Shown here piece after piece: positions 45,372-54,009 of a stretch of 64,000 bases of DNA. The notes under the pieces were generated by a model that was not told the origin of the DNA, made no database searches, and saw only the letters and a program-made list of their open reading frames with translations. The position numbers were made by a program, and so were the translations under genes. Numbering within the stretch: the stretch's first letter is position 1; each line of letters opens with the position of its first letter. Source of the stretch: Bordetella parapertussis (GTDB lineage Bacteria; Pseudomonadota; Gammaproteobacteria; Burkholderiales; Burkholderiaceae_A). The stretch spans positions 177,460-241,459 of the forward strand of contig CAMAXF010000002.1 in NCBI GenBank assembly GCA_945862305.1. Reading direction: 5' to 3'.

Positions 45372-47504
45372 ATGCCCACCATCTCCACCGCCTCCACCAC
45401 CCCCAGTCCGCGGCCTCTGCTGGTCGAACTCTTCACCGAGGAGCTCCCTCCCAAGGCCCTGCGCGCGCTGGGAGACGCCTTATCTCAGGGCATGCACCAG
45501 CAGCTCATGAAGGCTGGGCTCCTGTCCGCCGACTGCACCGTGCGGGGCTTTGCAAGCCCCCGACGCCTGGGGGTGCTGCTCTCGCAGGTGCTCGACCAGG
45601 GCCTCACACAGGCCCGGCGCGAGAAGCTGCTGCCCGTGAGCATCGGACTGGATGCGCAAGGCCAGCCGCTGCCCCCGCTCATAAAGAAACTTGCATCGCT
45701 CGGGCTCACGCTCGGAGAGAACATCACCGGCTCAGACCTTCAGCGCGAGCACGACGGCAAACAAGAGGTGCTCTGGGTCGACACCCAGGTGGCCGGCGCC
45801 CGGCTGCTTGAGGCCACCCAATCGGCACTCGAGGCCAGCATTGCAGGCCTGCCCATCCCCAAGCTCATGCGCTACCCGCGGCCTGGTCAGACCCAGGAGG
45901 AGGTTCGCTTCGTGCGCCCAGCCCACCGCCTGATGGCCCTCCACGGCGATGCGGTGCTTCCAATTCATGCCTTGGGCCTGCAGGCCGATCGCCTGACCGA
46001 AGGCCATCGGTTTCACTGCGATGGCCCGCTGTCTGTTTCATCGGCCGATGCCTACGAAGCCCTGCTCGAGCGCGAGGGACATGTGGTGCCGAACTTCGAG
46101 GCTCGCCGTCAGCGGCTCACCGAGGGCCTGAAGGCCGCCGCAGGAGGCGACACGGTGATCATGCCCGATGCCCTCATTGATGAGGTCAATAGCCTGGTGG
46201 AGTGGCCCGTGGTCTTGCAGGCGGAATTCGACACCGCCTTTCTGGCGGTGCCGCAGGAGTGCCTCATCCTCACCATGCAACAGAATCAGAAGTACTTCGC
46301 CTGCACGGGGCCCGATGGCCGGCTGCTGCACCGGTTCTTGTTGGTCTCAAACCTCGCCTCCAAAGACCCCGTCGTGGTCCGGCAGGGCAACGAGCGGGTG
46401 CTGCGTGCGCGGCTCTCCGATGCGAAGTTCTTCTTCGACCAAGACCGCAAGCGTCCGCTCGAAGCGAGGCTCGCCGGCCTCTCGCAGGTGGTCTACCACA
46501 ACAAGATTGGCAGCCAGGCCGAGCGGGTTGCGCGACTCTGCACCCTCGCAGGCCAATGGGCCGAAACAGTGGGGGCCACACCACAGGCCGCCAGGCGGGC
46601 GGCGGAGCTCGCCAAGGCCGACCTGCTCACCGACATGGTCGGTGAGTTCCCAGAGCTGCAGGGTGTGATTGGCCGCTACTACGCCCAGCACGATGGAGAG
46701 CCCGAGGCCATCGCCGATGCCATCGAGGGGCACTATCACCCGCGCTATGCCGGCGACAGCCTGCCCGGCAACGCCGAGGGCCTGGCCGTGGCGCTCGCCG
46801 ACAAGCTCGAAACCATCGTGGGCATCTGGGGCATTGGCCTACTGCCCACCGGAGAGAAAGACCCCTTTGCCCTTCGGCGAGCAGCCCTTGGCGTGGTGCG
46901 CATTCTCGTGGAAGCCCGTGTGCCCGCCTCGCTGTCGCAGCTGCTCCAAGACACAGCAGCAGCCTTTGGGCGGGCAGCACCACCCGCCGAGACACTCGCT
47001 GACATTGCGGCCTTCATCACGGATCGAGCCCGTGGCTACCTGCGTGACCAAGGCTTTGATGCGGCCGCCATTGAGGCGGTGCTCGCCGAGTGCCCCAACC
47101 AGCTCGACCAGTGGTGCCCCAGGCTCGAGGCGCTGGCCCTGTTCATGAAGAGCCCCGCCGCACCGGCGCTCGCCGCAGCCAACAAGCGCATTGGCAATAT
47201 TCTGAAGAAGGCCCCTGCTGCCCACCGTGCACTCGAGGAGGGCCGCCTGATCGAGCCCGCCGAGCAGCAACTGGCCAAGGCGCTTGCCCAGACCGGGCCT
47301 GCTGCTGCCGCCCACACCCTCGCAGGTCGTTATGCCGATGCCCTGGAGGGCCTGGCGGTTCTCAAGCAGCCCGTGGACGATTTCTTCGACAAGGTCATGG
47401 TCAATGCCGAAGACCCCGCTGTGCGCGAGAACCGGCTGGCATTGCTCTCGGCCCTGCACCGGGCCATGAACCAGGTGGCAGACCTTTCACGGCTGGCCAC
47501 ATGA
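45372..47504 (+). CDS. glyS: Glycyl-tRNA synthetase beta subunit
   Basis: A 710-residue subunit that recognises and binds tRNA-Gly. The N-terminal LLVELFTEELPPKALRALG, the central SKDPVVVRQGNERVLRARLSDAKFFF and KADLLTDMVGEFPELQGVIGRYYA segments, and the anticodon-binding DALR-like C-terminus are characteristic. The ATG at 45372, two bases after the glyQ stop, is preferred to an upstream in-frame codon at 45339. Its stop overlaps gmhB (ATGA). Confidence 0.97.
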   Translation: MPTISTASTTPSPRPLLVELFTEELPPKALRALGDALSQGMHQQLMKAGLLSADCTVRGFASPRRLGVLLSQVLDQGLTQARREKLLPVSIGLDAQGQPLPPLIKKLASLGLTLGENITGSDLQREHDGKQEVLWVDTQVAGARLLEATQSALEASIAGLPIPKLMRYPRPGQTQEEVRFVRPAHRLMALHGDAVLPIHALGLQADRLTEGHRFHCDGPLSVSSADAYEALLEREGHVVPNFEARRQRLTEGLKAAAGGDTVIMPDALIDEVNSLVEWPVVLQAEFDTAFLAVPQECLILTMQQNQKYFACTGPDGRLLHRFLLVSNLASKDPVVVRQGNERVLRARLSDAKFFFDQDRKRPLEARLAGLSQVVYHNKIGSQAERVARLCTLAGQWAETVGATPQAARRAAELAKADLLTDMVGEFPELQGVIGRYYAQHDGEPEAIADAIEGHYHPRYAGDSLPGNAEGLAVALADKLETIVGIWGIGLLPTGEKDPFALRRAALGVVRILVEARVPASLSQLLQDTAAAFGRAAPPAETLADIAAFITDRARGYLRDQGFDAAAIEAVLAECPNQLDQWCPRLEALALFMKSPAAPALAAANKRIGNILKKAPAAHRALEEGRLIEPAEQQLAKALAQTGPAAAAHTLAGRYADALEGLAVLKQPVDDFFDKVMVNAEDPAVRENRLALLSALHRAMNQVADLSRLAT

Positions 47505-48100
47505 CGGAACGCCAGGCTGCATCGACCCCACCCCTGGTCATCCTCGACCGCGACGGCGTCATCAACCACGACTCCGACGACCACATCAAGAGCCCCGATG
47601 AATGGCAGCCCATCGCCGGCAGCCTGGAGGCCATCTCACAACTCCACCACGAGGGCTGGCGTATTTTCGTGGCCACCAATCAATCAGGCCTCGCCCGTGG
47701 ACTCTTCGACCTCTCCATGCTTCACCGGATTCACCAGAAAATGCGCGAAGGCCTCTCCGAGATGGGCAGCCAGGTCGACGGCATTTTCTTCTGCCCGCAT
47801 GGGCCAGATGCGGGCTGTCGTTGCCGCAAGCCCGCCACGGGCCTGCTCGAGGACATCGCCGCACGGCTCAACCAGTCCCTCGCCGGCGTGCCCCTCATCG
47901 GCGACTCACATCGCGATCTGGCCGCCGCAGCCGCCGTGGGTGCACGTCCCATGCTGGTGCTCACGGGCAAAGGCCATGGCACGCTGTCGGCCCACCAGAG
48001 CGGTGCAAAGGCGCTGCCCCCGGGCACCCATGTCTTTAAAGACCTCGGCCATGCGGTGTCGCACCTGCTCCACCAGACCCCTGCCCTGCCCGGCCCATGA
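47501..48100 (+). CDS. gmhB: D-glycero-beta-D-manno-heptose 1,7-bisphosphate 7-phosphatase
   Basis: A 199-residue HAD-family phosphatase in ADP-heptose synthesis for the lipopolysaccharide core. The HAD motif VILDRDGVINHDSD begins near residue 13, with ATNQSGLARG next; the zinc loop CPHGPDAGCRCRKP (Cys-x-His ... Cys-x-Cys) and GDSHRDLAAA follow, all typical of GmhB. The start at 47501 overlaps the glyS stop by 4 bases and its own stop overlaps plsC by 4. Confidence 0.94.
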   Translation: MTERQAASTPPLVILDRDGVINHDSDDHIKSPDEWQPIAGSLEAISQLHHEGWRIFVATNQSGLARGLFDLSMLHRIHQKMREGLSEMGSQVDGIFFCPHGPDAGCRCRKPATGLLEDIAARLNQSLAGVPLIGDSHRDLAAAAAVGARPMLVLTGKGHGTLSAHQSGAKALPPGTHVFKDLGHAVSHLLHQTPALPGP

Positions 48101-48816
48101 GGGTTCTGCGGTCGTTCGCCTTTGGCCTCTTTCAGGCGGCGAGCCTGCTGGTCTGGGGCAGCCTCTTTCTGCTGCTGGCGCCTTTTTTATCCGATCACGC
48201 ACGCTACCGACTGGCCATGCGGTGGCCGGGCATGGTGATCTGGGCTGCACGCTGGCTGCTCGGCATTCAATGGCGGCTCGAAGGTCAGGAGCACCTTGAG
48301 GCCGCGCGTGGACAGCCCATGATCGTCTGCTCCAAGCACCAGTCCGCCTGGGAGACCCTCTTCCTGCCCAGCCACATGCCGGTGCCACTCTGCTTTGTCT
48401 TCAAGCAGGAGCTCTTGAAGATTCCCTTCTTCGGCTGGAGCATTGCACTGCTGCCGATGATTCATGTCGACCGCGCACAAGGCCGACAGGCCTTCGAGCA
48501 GATCCAGTCGCAGGCATCCCATCGGCTCGACCAAGGGCTCTGGATCACCTTCTTTCCAGAAGGCACCCGCACCCGCCCCGGTCAACGGGTGAAGTACAAA
48601 ACAGGTGCTGCGCGGCTGGCCTGCAGCCTTGGCCTTCCCATCCTGCCCATCGCCCTCAACGCAGGCACCGTCTGGCCTCGCAACGCCTGGATCAAGCGGC
48701 CCGGTTGCATCACCGTGCGCGTGGGCCCGCCCATCCCCACCGACGGCCAGACCCCCGAGGCGGTCATGCAGACCGTCCAGACCTGGATCGACGAGCAGTC
48801 TGATGCACTCCATTGA
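48097..48816 (+). CDS. plsC: 1-acyl-sn-glycerol-3-phosphate acyltransferase
   Basis: A 239-residue inner-membrane enzyme making phosphatidic acid. An N-terminal membrane segment (residues ~10-30) is followed by the acyltransferase blocks. Block I reads SKHQSAWETLF, i.e. His-x4-Glu where most PlsC proteins have His-x4-Asp; FKQELLKIPFFGW, FFPEGTRTRPGQ (block III) and LPILPIALNAGTVWP follow. The Glu variant is conservative and the other blocks are intact, so activity is likely. ATGA overlap with gmhB; 14-base overlap with the next gene. Confidence 0.93.
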   Translation: MRVLRSFAFGLFQAASLLVWGSLFLLLAPFLSDHARYRLAMRWPGMVIWAARWLLGIQWRLEGQEHLEAARGQPMIVCSKHQSAWETLFLPSHMPVPLCFVFKQELLKIPFFGWSIALLPMIHVDRAQGRQAFEQIQSQASHRLDQGLWITFFPEGTRTRPGQRVKYKTGAARLACSLGLPILPIALNAGTVWPRNAWIKRPGCITVRVGPPIPTDGQTPEAVMQTVQTWIDEQSDALH

Positions 48817-49537
48817 CATCCAAGGCGAGCAGCTGACCTGGAGCCTCACGCGCTCCAAGCGCAAGACTGTGGGCATGGTCTTCGACGCCGGCACCATCCG
48901 TGTACGAGCCCCTCGGTGGGTCACACTGGCCGAGATCGAGACCATCCTTCAGAGCAAGCACCGCTGGGTCAAGGCCCGGCTGCTGGAATGGCGGCATGCG
49001 GAGCAGCATCGCCTCGAGCCTGCTGAACAATGGTGCGATGGCGCCCAGGTTCAGTTCCTCGGCCAGGCCTGCACACTGCGCCTGCTGCCCGAGATTGGCG
49101 CCGTGACATGGTCGGCCGAGCGTGCAGAGATTCTGCTGCCCTTGTCGGCCAGTGCCACAACCGAGCAGCTCAAGGACACCACCCACAGTTGGATGCAGCA
49201 GCAGGCCAAGGCCATCCTGCAGGAGCGCCTAGAGACCTTGGCCGAGCGGGCCCGATGCCAGTTCACACGGTTCTCGCTCTCCCATGCCAAGACCCGTTGG
49301 GGAAGTTGCACGGTCGATGGCCACATTCGCCTGAACTGGCGACTCATTCGCTTTAGCCTGGCGGTGATCGACTATGTGGTGGCCCACGAACTGGCCCATC
49401 TGCGCACCATGGACCACAGCCCCGGCTTCTGGGCCGAGGTCGGTCAAATTCTGCCCGGCTTTGAAGAAGGCAAGGCCCTCATCCGGCGCGCCCCACTCGA
49501 GCCGCCGGCCATGCGGCCGGCTTCGTTCACCAGTTGA
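48803..49537 (+). CDS. YgjP-like zinc metallopeptidase-fold protein (DUF45)
   Basis: A 244-residue protein of the YgjP/DUF45 family. The N-terminal RSKRKTVGMVFDAGTIRVRAPRWV, the central SLSHAKTRWGSC and the zinc motif VVAHELAHLRTMDHSPGFW (HExxH with a distal His) are all present. Family members are predicted metal-dependent proteases whose substrates are mostly unknown. The ATG at 48803 lies inside the plsC 3' end. Its last 94 bases overlap the rsmA gene on the opposite strand, the longest antisense overlap in the window. Confidence 0.88.
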   Translation: MHSIDIQGEQLTWSLTRSKRKTVGMVFDAGTIRVRAPRWVTLAEIETILQSKHRWVKARLLEWRHAEQHRLEPAEQWCDGAQVQFLGQACTLRLLPEIGAVTWSAERAEILLPLSASATTEQLKDTTHSWMQQQAKAILQERLETLAERARCQFTRFSLSHAKTRWGSCTVDGHIRLNWRLIRFSLAVIDYVVAHELAHLRTMDHSPGFWAEVGQILPGFEEGKALIRRAPLEPPAMRPASFTS

Positions 49538-50328
49538 TTGGCCAGTGCCACAAACGAGGCCACCGAGACCTCCTCTGGCCGCTGCGTGGGCCGCACACCT
49601 GCAACCTCCAGATCCAGGCGATCTAGATAGCCCGACAAGGTGTTGCGAATCATCTTGCGTCGAGTGGAGAAGGCTGCGGCCACCAGCGCCTCATAGACGG
49701 CCCAGTCCTTCACGAGGACCTGCTCCGGAGACAGCGGCCACATGAGCACCACGGCAGACTCCACCGCAGGCGCAGGCGAGAAGGCTGCCGGGGGCACGTG
49801 CATGAGCGTGGTCATCTCATACCGGGCCTGCAGCATCACCGACAGCCGCCCATAGCGCTTGGAACCATGGAGGGCCACCATGCGCTCGACCACCTCCTGC
49901 TGGAGCATGAAGGTCTGGTCCAGCACACAGTGGGCCAGTGGCAGCAGCATGAAGAGAATGGGGCTCGAGATGTTGTAGGGCAGGTTGCCGACGATTCGCA
50001 GTGGCCCACCCAACTTTGCCGACAAGGCAGCGAAGTCCACCGTGAGGACATCCTGCTCGATCAGTGAGAGACCCTCTCCAAATCGGGCCTGCAGCATTGG
50101 AATGAGGTCGCGGTCGATCTCAATGGCCGTGATGCTGCCGGCCCCCGAGACCAGGCCCGAGGTCAGTGCGCCGCGGCCGGGCCCAATCTCGACGAGCCGA
50201 TCACCCGGCTGCGGGCAAACCGCCTCCAGAATGCGGGCCACCACATGACGGTCTTGAAGAAAGTTTTGGCCAAATCGCTTCTTGGCGCCGGCCTTCGTGT
50301 CAGCTGTCGTCGCGCTTGATCTCGACAT
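49444..50328 (-). CDS. rsmA: 16S rRNA adenine dimethyltransferase RsmA (KsgA)
   Basis: A 294-residue SAM-dependent enzyme that dimethylates A1518 and A1519 of 16S rRNA, a late 30S checkpoint. The motifs are KKRFGQNFLQDRHVV, the SAM loop LVEIGPGRGALT, and the catalytic NLPYNISSPI. It is about 20-30 residues longer than E. coli KsgA. The extra C-terminus (after FVALANQLVNEA) is encoded in the stretch that overlaps the YgjP-like gene, so it may be a late stop shift. The ATG at 50328 overlaps the surA 3' end by 29 bases. pdxA, often located between surA and rsmA, is absent. Confidence 0.95.
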   Translation of the reverse strand: MSRSSATTADTKAGAKKRFGQNFLQDRHVVARILEAVCPQPGDRLVEIGPGRGALTSGLVSGAGSITAIEIDRDLIPMLQARFGEGLSLIEQDVLTVDFAALSAKLGGPLRIVGNLPYNISSPILFMLLPLAHCVLDQTFMLQQEVVERMVALHGSKRYGRLSVMLQARYEMTTLMHVPPAAFSPAPAVESAVVLMWPLSPEQVLVKDWAVYEALVAAAFSTRRKMIRNTLSGYLDRLDLEVAGVRPTQRPEEVSVASFVALANQLVNEAGRMAGGSSGARRMRALPSSKPGRI

Positions 50329-51580
50329 AGCTGTTGGCCCGAATCTCTCGGGTCCAATCATCCACAGCGTCGGCCAACTTGCGATCACGCAGCGACAGAC
50401 GTGCAATGAGGCGCAGCCGATCCTCGGTGAGGGGCTCCTGCTTGCGGTCGAGCACCTCGATCAGGTGAAAGCCAAAGACGGTTCGAACAGGCTCGCTCAC
50501 CTGCCCTCGGGCCAGGCCCAGTGAAGCCCTCTCAAACTCCGGCACGAGGTCTCCAGGGTAGGCCCAGTCGAGCTGCCCACCCTTGGCGGCCGAACCAGGG
50601 TCTTGGGAAAAATCTTTGGCCAGTTGTTCGAAGGCCTCCCCCAGGCTCAGGCGGCGACGCAGTTCCTGAAGGCGTCGAATGGCGGTCTGCTCGGATGTTT
50701 GTGCGTCCACACGAATCAAGATGTGGCGCGCACGAAAGACATCGACCACCTGGCTTCGAATGCTGCTGCGACGGTCTTCCAGCCGCAGGATGTGAAAGCC
50801 ACCGGGGCTCTGAAAGGGGCCCGTCCACTGACCTGGCTGGAGCTTCTCCACCGCCTTCATGAAAATGGTGGGCAGCCGCTCGGCTCCCCGCCAGCCGAGG
50901 TCGCCACCGTTGGTGGCATCGGGTGAGAGCGACAGTTCACGGGCGACTGCGGCAAAGTCTTCTCCGCCCTGCAACCGCTGGGCCACCGCCTTGGCCTTGG
51001 CCTCAGAGTCCAACAGGATCTGTGAGACCCGCCACTCTTCAGAGCGGCTCAGGCTGGCCCCCTGGGCCGCCAAGAAGGCGTCGATCTCAGCCTCGGAGAC
51101 CGTGAGGCGGTTGTCGACCTCGCGTTCACGCAGTCGAGTCAGCAGGATCTCCTCACGAATGTCTTGTCGAAAACGCTCGAAGGCAATTCCCTCAGACTGC
51201 AGTTGGGCCGAGAGGCCCTCAACAGACATGCCATTCTGTTCGGCAATCCGGGCAATGGCTCGGTTGAGCGTGTTGTCATCCACCGACAGCCCCACCTGTG
51301 TGGCCCGCTGAAGCAGGGCGAGGTCGTTGACCATGCGGTCGAGCACCTGTTCACGAAGACGGTCCTCTGGTGGCGCGGGCTGCTTGGCCTTGGCAATGGC
51401 CTGCCGGGCCTGGGCAAGCCTGCGCTGCACCTCAGACTCCAGAATGATCTCGTTGTTCACGACCGCTGCAACCCGCTCGAGCAAGACGGGTTGTCGAGCA
51501 GCCGGCTGGGCCAGTGCAGCGCCAGTCCACAGCAGCAGACTCACTGCAGCCATCCATTGGGGTCCAAGCCTGTTGTGCAT
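50300..51580 (-). CDS. surA: Periplasmic chaperone / peptidyl-prolyl isomerase SurA
   Basis: A 426-residue folding factor for outer-membrane barrels such as LptD, encoded just upstream. It has a signal peptide (residues 1-24, ending AALA), an N-terminal chaperone domain beginning LLERVAAVVNNEIILESEVQRR, and two parvulin domains (~residues 175-275, EEWRVSQILLDSEAKAKA; and ~280-385, FRARHILIRVDAQ; GAAKGGQLDWAYPGDLVPEFE). It follows lptD by 18 bases on the same strand. Confidence 0.95.
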   Translation of the reverse strand: MHNRLGPQWMAAVSLLLWTGAALAQPAARQPVLLERVAAVVNNEIILESEVQRRLAQARQAIAKAKQPAPPEDRLREQVLDRMVNDLALLQRATQVGLSVDDNTLNRAIARIAEQNGMSVEGLSAQLQSEGIAFERFRQDIREEILLTRLREREVDNRLTVSEAEIDAFLAAQGASLSRSEEWRVSQILLDSEAKAKAVAQRLQGGEDFAAVARELSLSPDATNGGDLGWRGAERLPTIFMKAVEKLQPGQWTGPFQSPGGFHILRLEDRRSSIRSQVVDVFRARHILIRVDAQTSEQTAIRRLQELRRRLSLGEAFEQLAKDFSQDPGSAAKGGQLDWAYPGDLVPEFERASLGLARGQVSEPVRTVFGFHLIEVLDRKQEPLTEDRLRLIARLSLRDRKLADAVDDWTREIRANSYVEIKRDDS

Positions 51581-51598
51581 CGAGCGCCTCTTCTCTGT

Positions 51599-53968
51599 CT
51601 ATCGGAAGTTGTCGAACTTGGCCGGCAACGGGGTGAGTTGATTGATCATCCGGTAATTGGGAATGCTTTGCTTCAAGGCCGAGAGCGGATCGGTTCCAAC
51701 CCTTGCAATGCCATTGAGTTCGACTTGGAAAAAGATCCGGTTGTCTCGGCGATCTGCGCCCGTCACGTAACGCTGCACCACGGCCCGAGCCACCCAACAG
51801 CCCCCATCGTATTCCACACCGGCCAAGGCCTCAATCAAGCCTGGTTGTTGGGTGCTGTCGGTGGTCTGCCGCTTCTGGATGGAGTGGTTGTAGCGGCCCA
51901 CGGCATACCAGTCTCGAACAATGGGAGTCTGAAAGGCCAGGTCGACCGTGTTGATGGAGTTGCGCGTAAAGCGATAAGACAGGCTGACCGACTGGCCCAG
52001 CTTGGGCTCGTAGACCGTGCTGGCCGATGCCCCCTGCCAGCGTCTCAGGCTGCGTGTGTACTGCCCCAAGACATCCATTCGCCAAGACCGTGTGAGCCTG
52101 GCTGCCGACTCCAGGAGGATGTCAGATTCTTTGTCGGTTCGGAGCGACCCACCGGGCAGCGTGACCCGCTGGGCGCTCAGGTAGTGGGTCTGCGCAAGGG
52201 TCGCCCGAAAAAGCTCCTCCCCAGAGGACTGGCCCAGGTACCGGGTGGTCAAGGCCGCGGTCAACTGGTTCTGGTCGGAAATTCGGTCATGGCCGGTGAA
52301 GGACATCCCTGAGAGCAGTTGTGACAGGTTCACCCCCACCGTACCGGAGTCGAATACCGGGTGCCGACTCTGGTCGCGGTAAGGCGTGTAGATGTAGGAC
52401 AGTGTGGGCTCAAGCGTTTGAAGCAAAGGGGCGTCAGCCCATGAGGTGTCGCGCTCAAGGGTCATCTTGGTGGTGAGGCTTGCCGTAGGCAGCACCCGAG
52501 AATACGACTCGGTCTGGGTGCCAGTGTCGCCGACGTTGTTGGCATAAGCCCCAAGCGAACTCGACGGCACCCGGTACTTGTCGAGGGTGCGGCTTGCACT
52601 GCCTTGGTTGCCTTGGCTGTAGTGCGTGGCATGCAGGCCAATCTTCGGCGTGACATCCAAAAAGGACAGCATCATTGGCGAGCTCACCGCACCGGTCAGC
52701 ACAAAGCGGTTGCCCTCAGCCAGGGTGGGGTGCCGGAAGGCGGCAGCCTCCGCATAACCACCCCAATCGATCAACGGCCCCGCAGCACCCCCCACCTGAA
52801 TGGCCCGCTCGGTCCGGCTGGCAGCCACCTTGGGCATCCATGAGTAAGGCGCCAGCACGGGGGCGGCAGCATCCTGCAGCAACTGATATTCCTGGGCGGC
52901 CGCGGTCACAGCCCAGCCATATTGGTTGCTGGTGAGCGACAAGGTGGCCGGGAGGGTTCGCTGCGAGGCGGCCAGCAAGGAGCCACCGAAGTCTGCAAAG
53001 TAGTCGTCGTCTGATACCCGAGTGATGTTGAGACCCATGGAGAGGTTCGGGGCCAGACGGGTGGTGTGCACCAGGCTGCCCAGGGACCGAGACCGCCCCG
53101 CCACGCGATCGTGCGGCAACGACTCTACGCCCACCACCCCGAGGTGGCGGTCACTCAGATATCGAAACTCTGCTCCCAGCTGTACACCGCGCCGCGGCAC
53201 CACCTTGGGATAGAGGGTGGCATCTCGATTTGGGGCGATGTTCCAATAGAACGGCACGGTGAGCTCGAGGCCCAGGCGCGACGAATACGAGTAGGAGGCC
53301 GGCAGGAGCCCTGTGCGTCGGCGGTCGGAGATGGCAAAGGAAATATCGCCCATGTTGACCAGGGGCACGCCCCCCCAGGTGAGCACGGCCCCTTCGGCAT
53401 CGGCCACCTCACGAATCTGATCCACCAGCATGGTGCGCGCCTGCACCGTCCAGGCGGGACGATCCTTCGGGCAGGTGGTGTAGAGGGCATCGATCAGGCG
53501 GGTGGCCTTGGGCTGCAGGAATTCGGCTGCCTTGGCCTGGCCACGGCCATTGATGGCCGAGATCTCGTAGGTCACATCATCAAAGCGGCCCTGCATGGTC
53601 GAGAGCTTAAGGTCGAGCTTGGGGCCGGTGAAGAGTTCACCCTCACGAAAGAGTTGAACGTTCCCTTCGGCCCGAATGCGATTGGGCACCAGGTCGAAAT
53701 CGATGCGATCAGCCTTGAGCGAGGTGCCGAGCTGCCGCATCTCGGCCTTGTTGACCAGCGTGATGGTGTCGTCAACCTGACCGTCGACCGTCTCCCCAAA
53801 AAAATACATCGGGGTCTCACTGTCGGTGAGGCCGACCCTCGCGGGGGCCTGAAGAGAGAGCCGTGGGTCCACCCGGAGGCCTTGGCCGACATCTGCCCGA
53901 AGGGAGCATTCAGCAGCAAAGCTGGTTCCTGTGATGGCACCCAACAGCAGGGGCAGAACAAGGCGCAT
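51599..53968 (-). CDS. lptD: LPS-assembly protein LptD
   Basis: A 789-residue outer-membrane protein that, with LptE, inserts lipopolysaccharide into the outer leaflet. A signal peptide (residues 1-19) is followed by an LptA/OstA-like periplasmic domain (~55-190, DTITLVNKAEMRQLGTSLKAD; GNVQLFREGELFTGP) and a large barrel (~220-789). Only three cysteines are seen: near residue 21, near 190 (TTCPKD) and one near the C-terminus (GGCWVAR), in place of the E. coli Cys-Cys pair. A perfect TATAAT on the minus strand (53979-53974) ends five bases before the ATG. It is first gene of lptD-surA-rsmA and divergent from amgK (41 bases). Confidence 0.95.
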   Translation of the reverse strand: MRLVLPLLLGAITGTSFAAECSLRADVGQGLRVDPRLSLQAPARVGLTDSETPMYFFGETVDGQVDDTITLVNKAEMRQLGTSLKADRIDFDLVPNRIRAEGNVQLFREGELFTGPKLDLKLSTMQGRFDDVTYEISAINGRGQAKAAEFLQPKATRLIDALYTTCPKDRPAWTVQARTMLVDQIREVADAEGAVLTWGGVPLVNMGDISFAISDRRRTGLLPASYSYSSRLGLELTVPFYWNIAPNRDATLYPKVVPRRGVQLGAEFRYLSDRHLGVVGVESLPHDRVAGRSRSLGSLVHTTRLAPNLSMGLNITRVSDDDYFADFGGSLLAASQRTLPATLSLTSNQYGWAVTAAAQEYQLLQDAAAPVLAPYSWMPKVAASRTERAIQVGGAAGPLIDWGGYAEAAAFRHPTLAEGNRFVLTGAVSSPMMLSFLDVTPKIGLHATHYSQGNQGSASRTLDKYRVPSSSLGAYANNVGDTGTQTESYSRVLPTASLTTKMTLERDTSWADAPLLQTLEPTLSYIYTPYRDQSRHPVFDSGTVGVNLSQLLSGMSFTGHDRISDQNQLTAALTTRYLGQSSGEELFRATLAQTHYLSAQRVTLPGGSLRTDKESDILLESAARLTRSWRMDVLGQYTRSLRRWQGASASTVYEPKLGQSVSLSYRFTRNSINTVDLAFQTPIVRDWYAVGRYNHSIQKRQTTDSTQQPGLIEALAGVEYDGGCWVARAVVQRYVTGADRRDNRIFFQVELNGIARVGTDPLSALKQSIPNYRMINQLTPLPAKFDNFR

Positions 53969-54009
53969 GTTCTATTATAGGAACGAAGCGTCTCCTCACA
54001 TCTTTGCCC

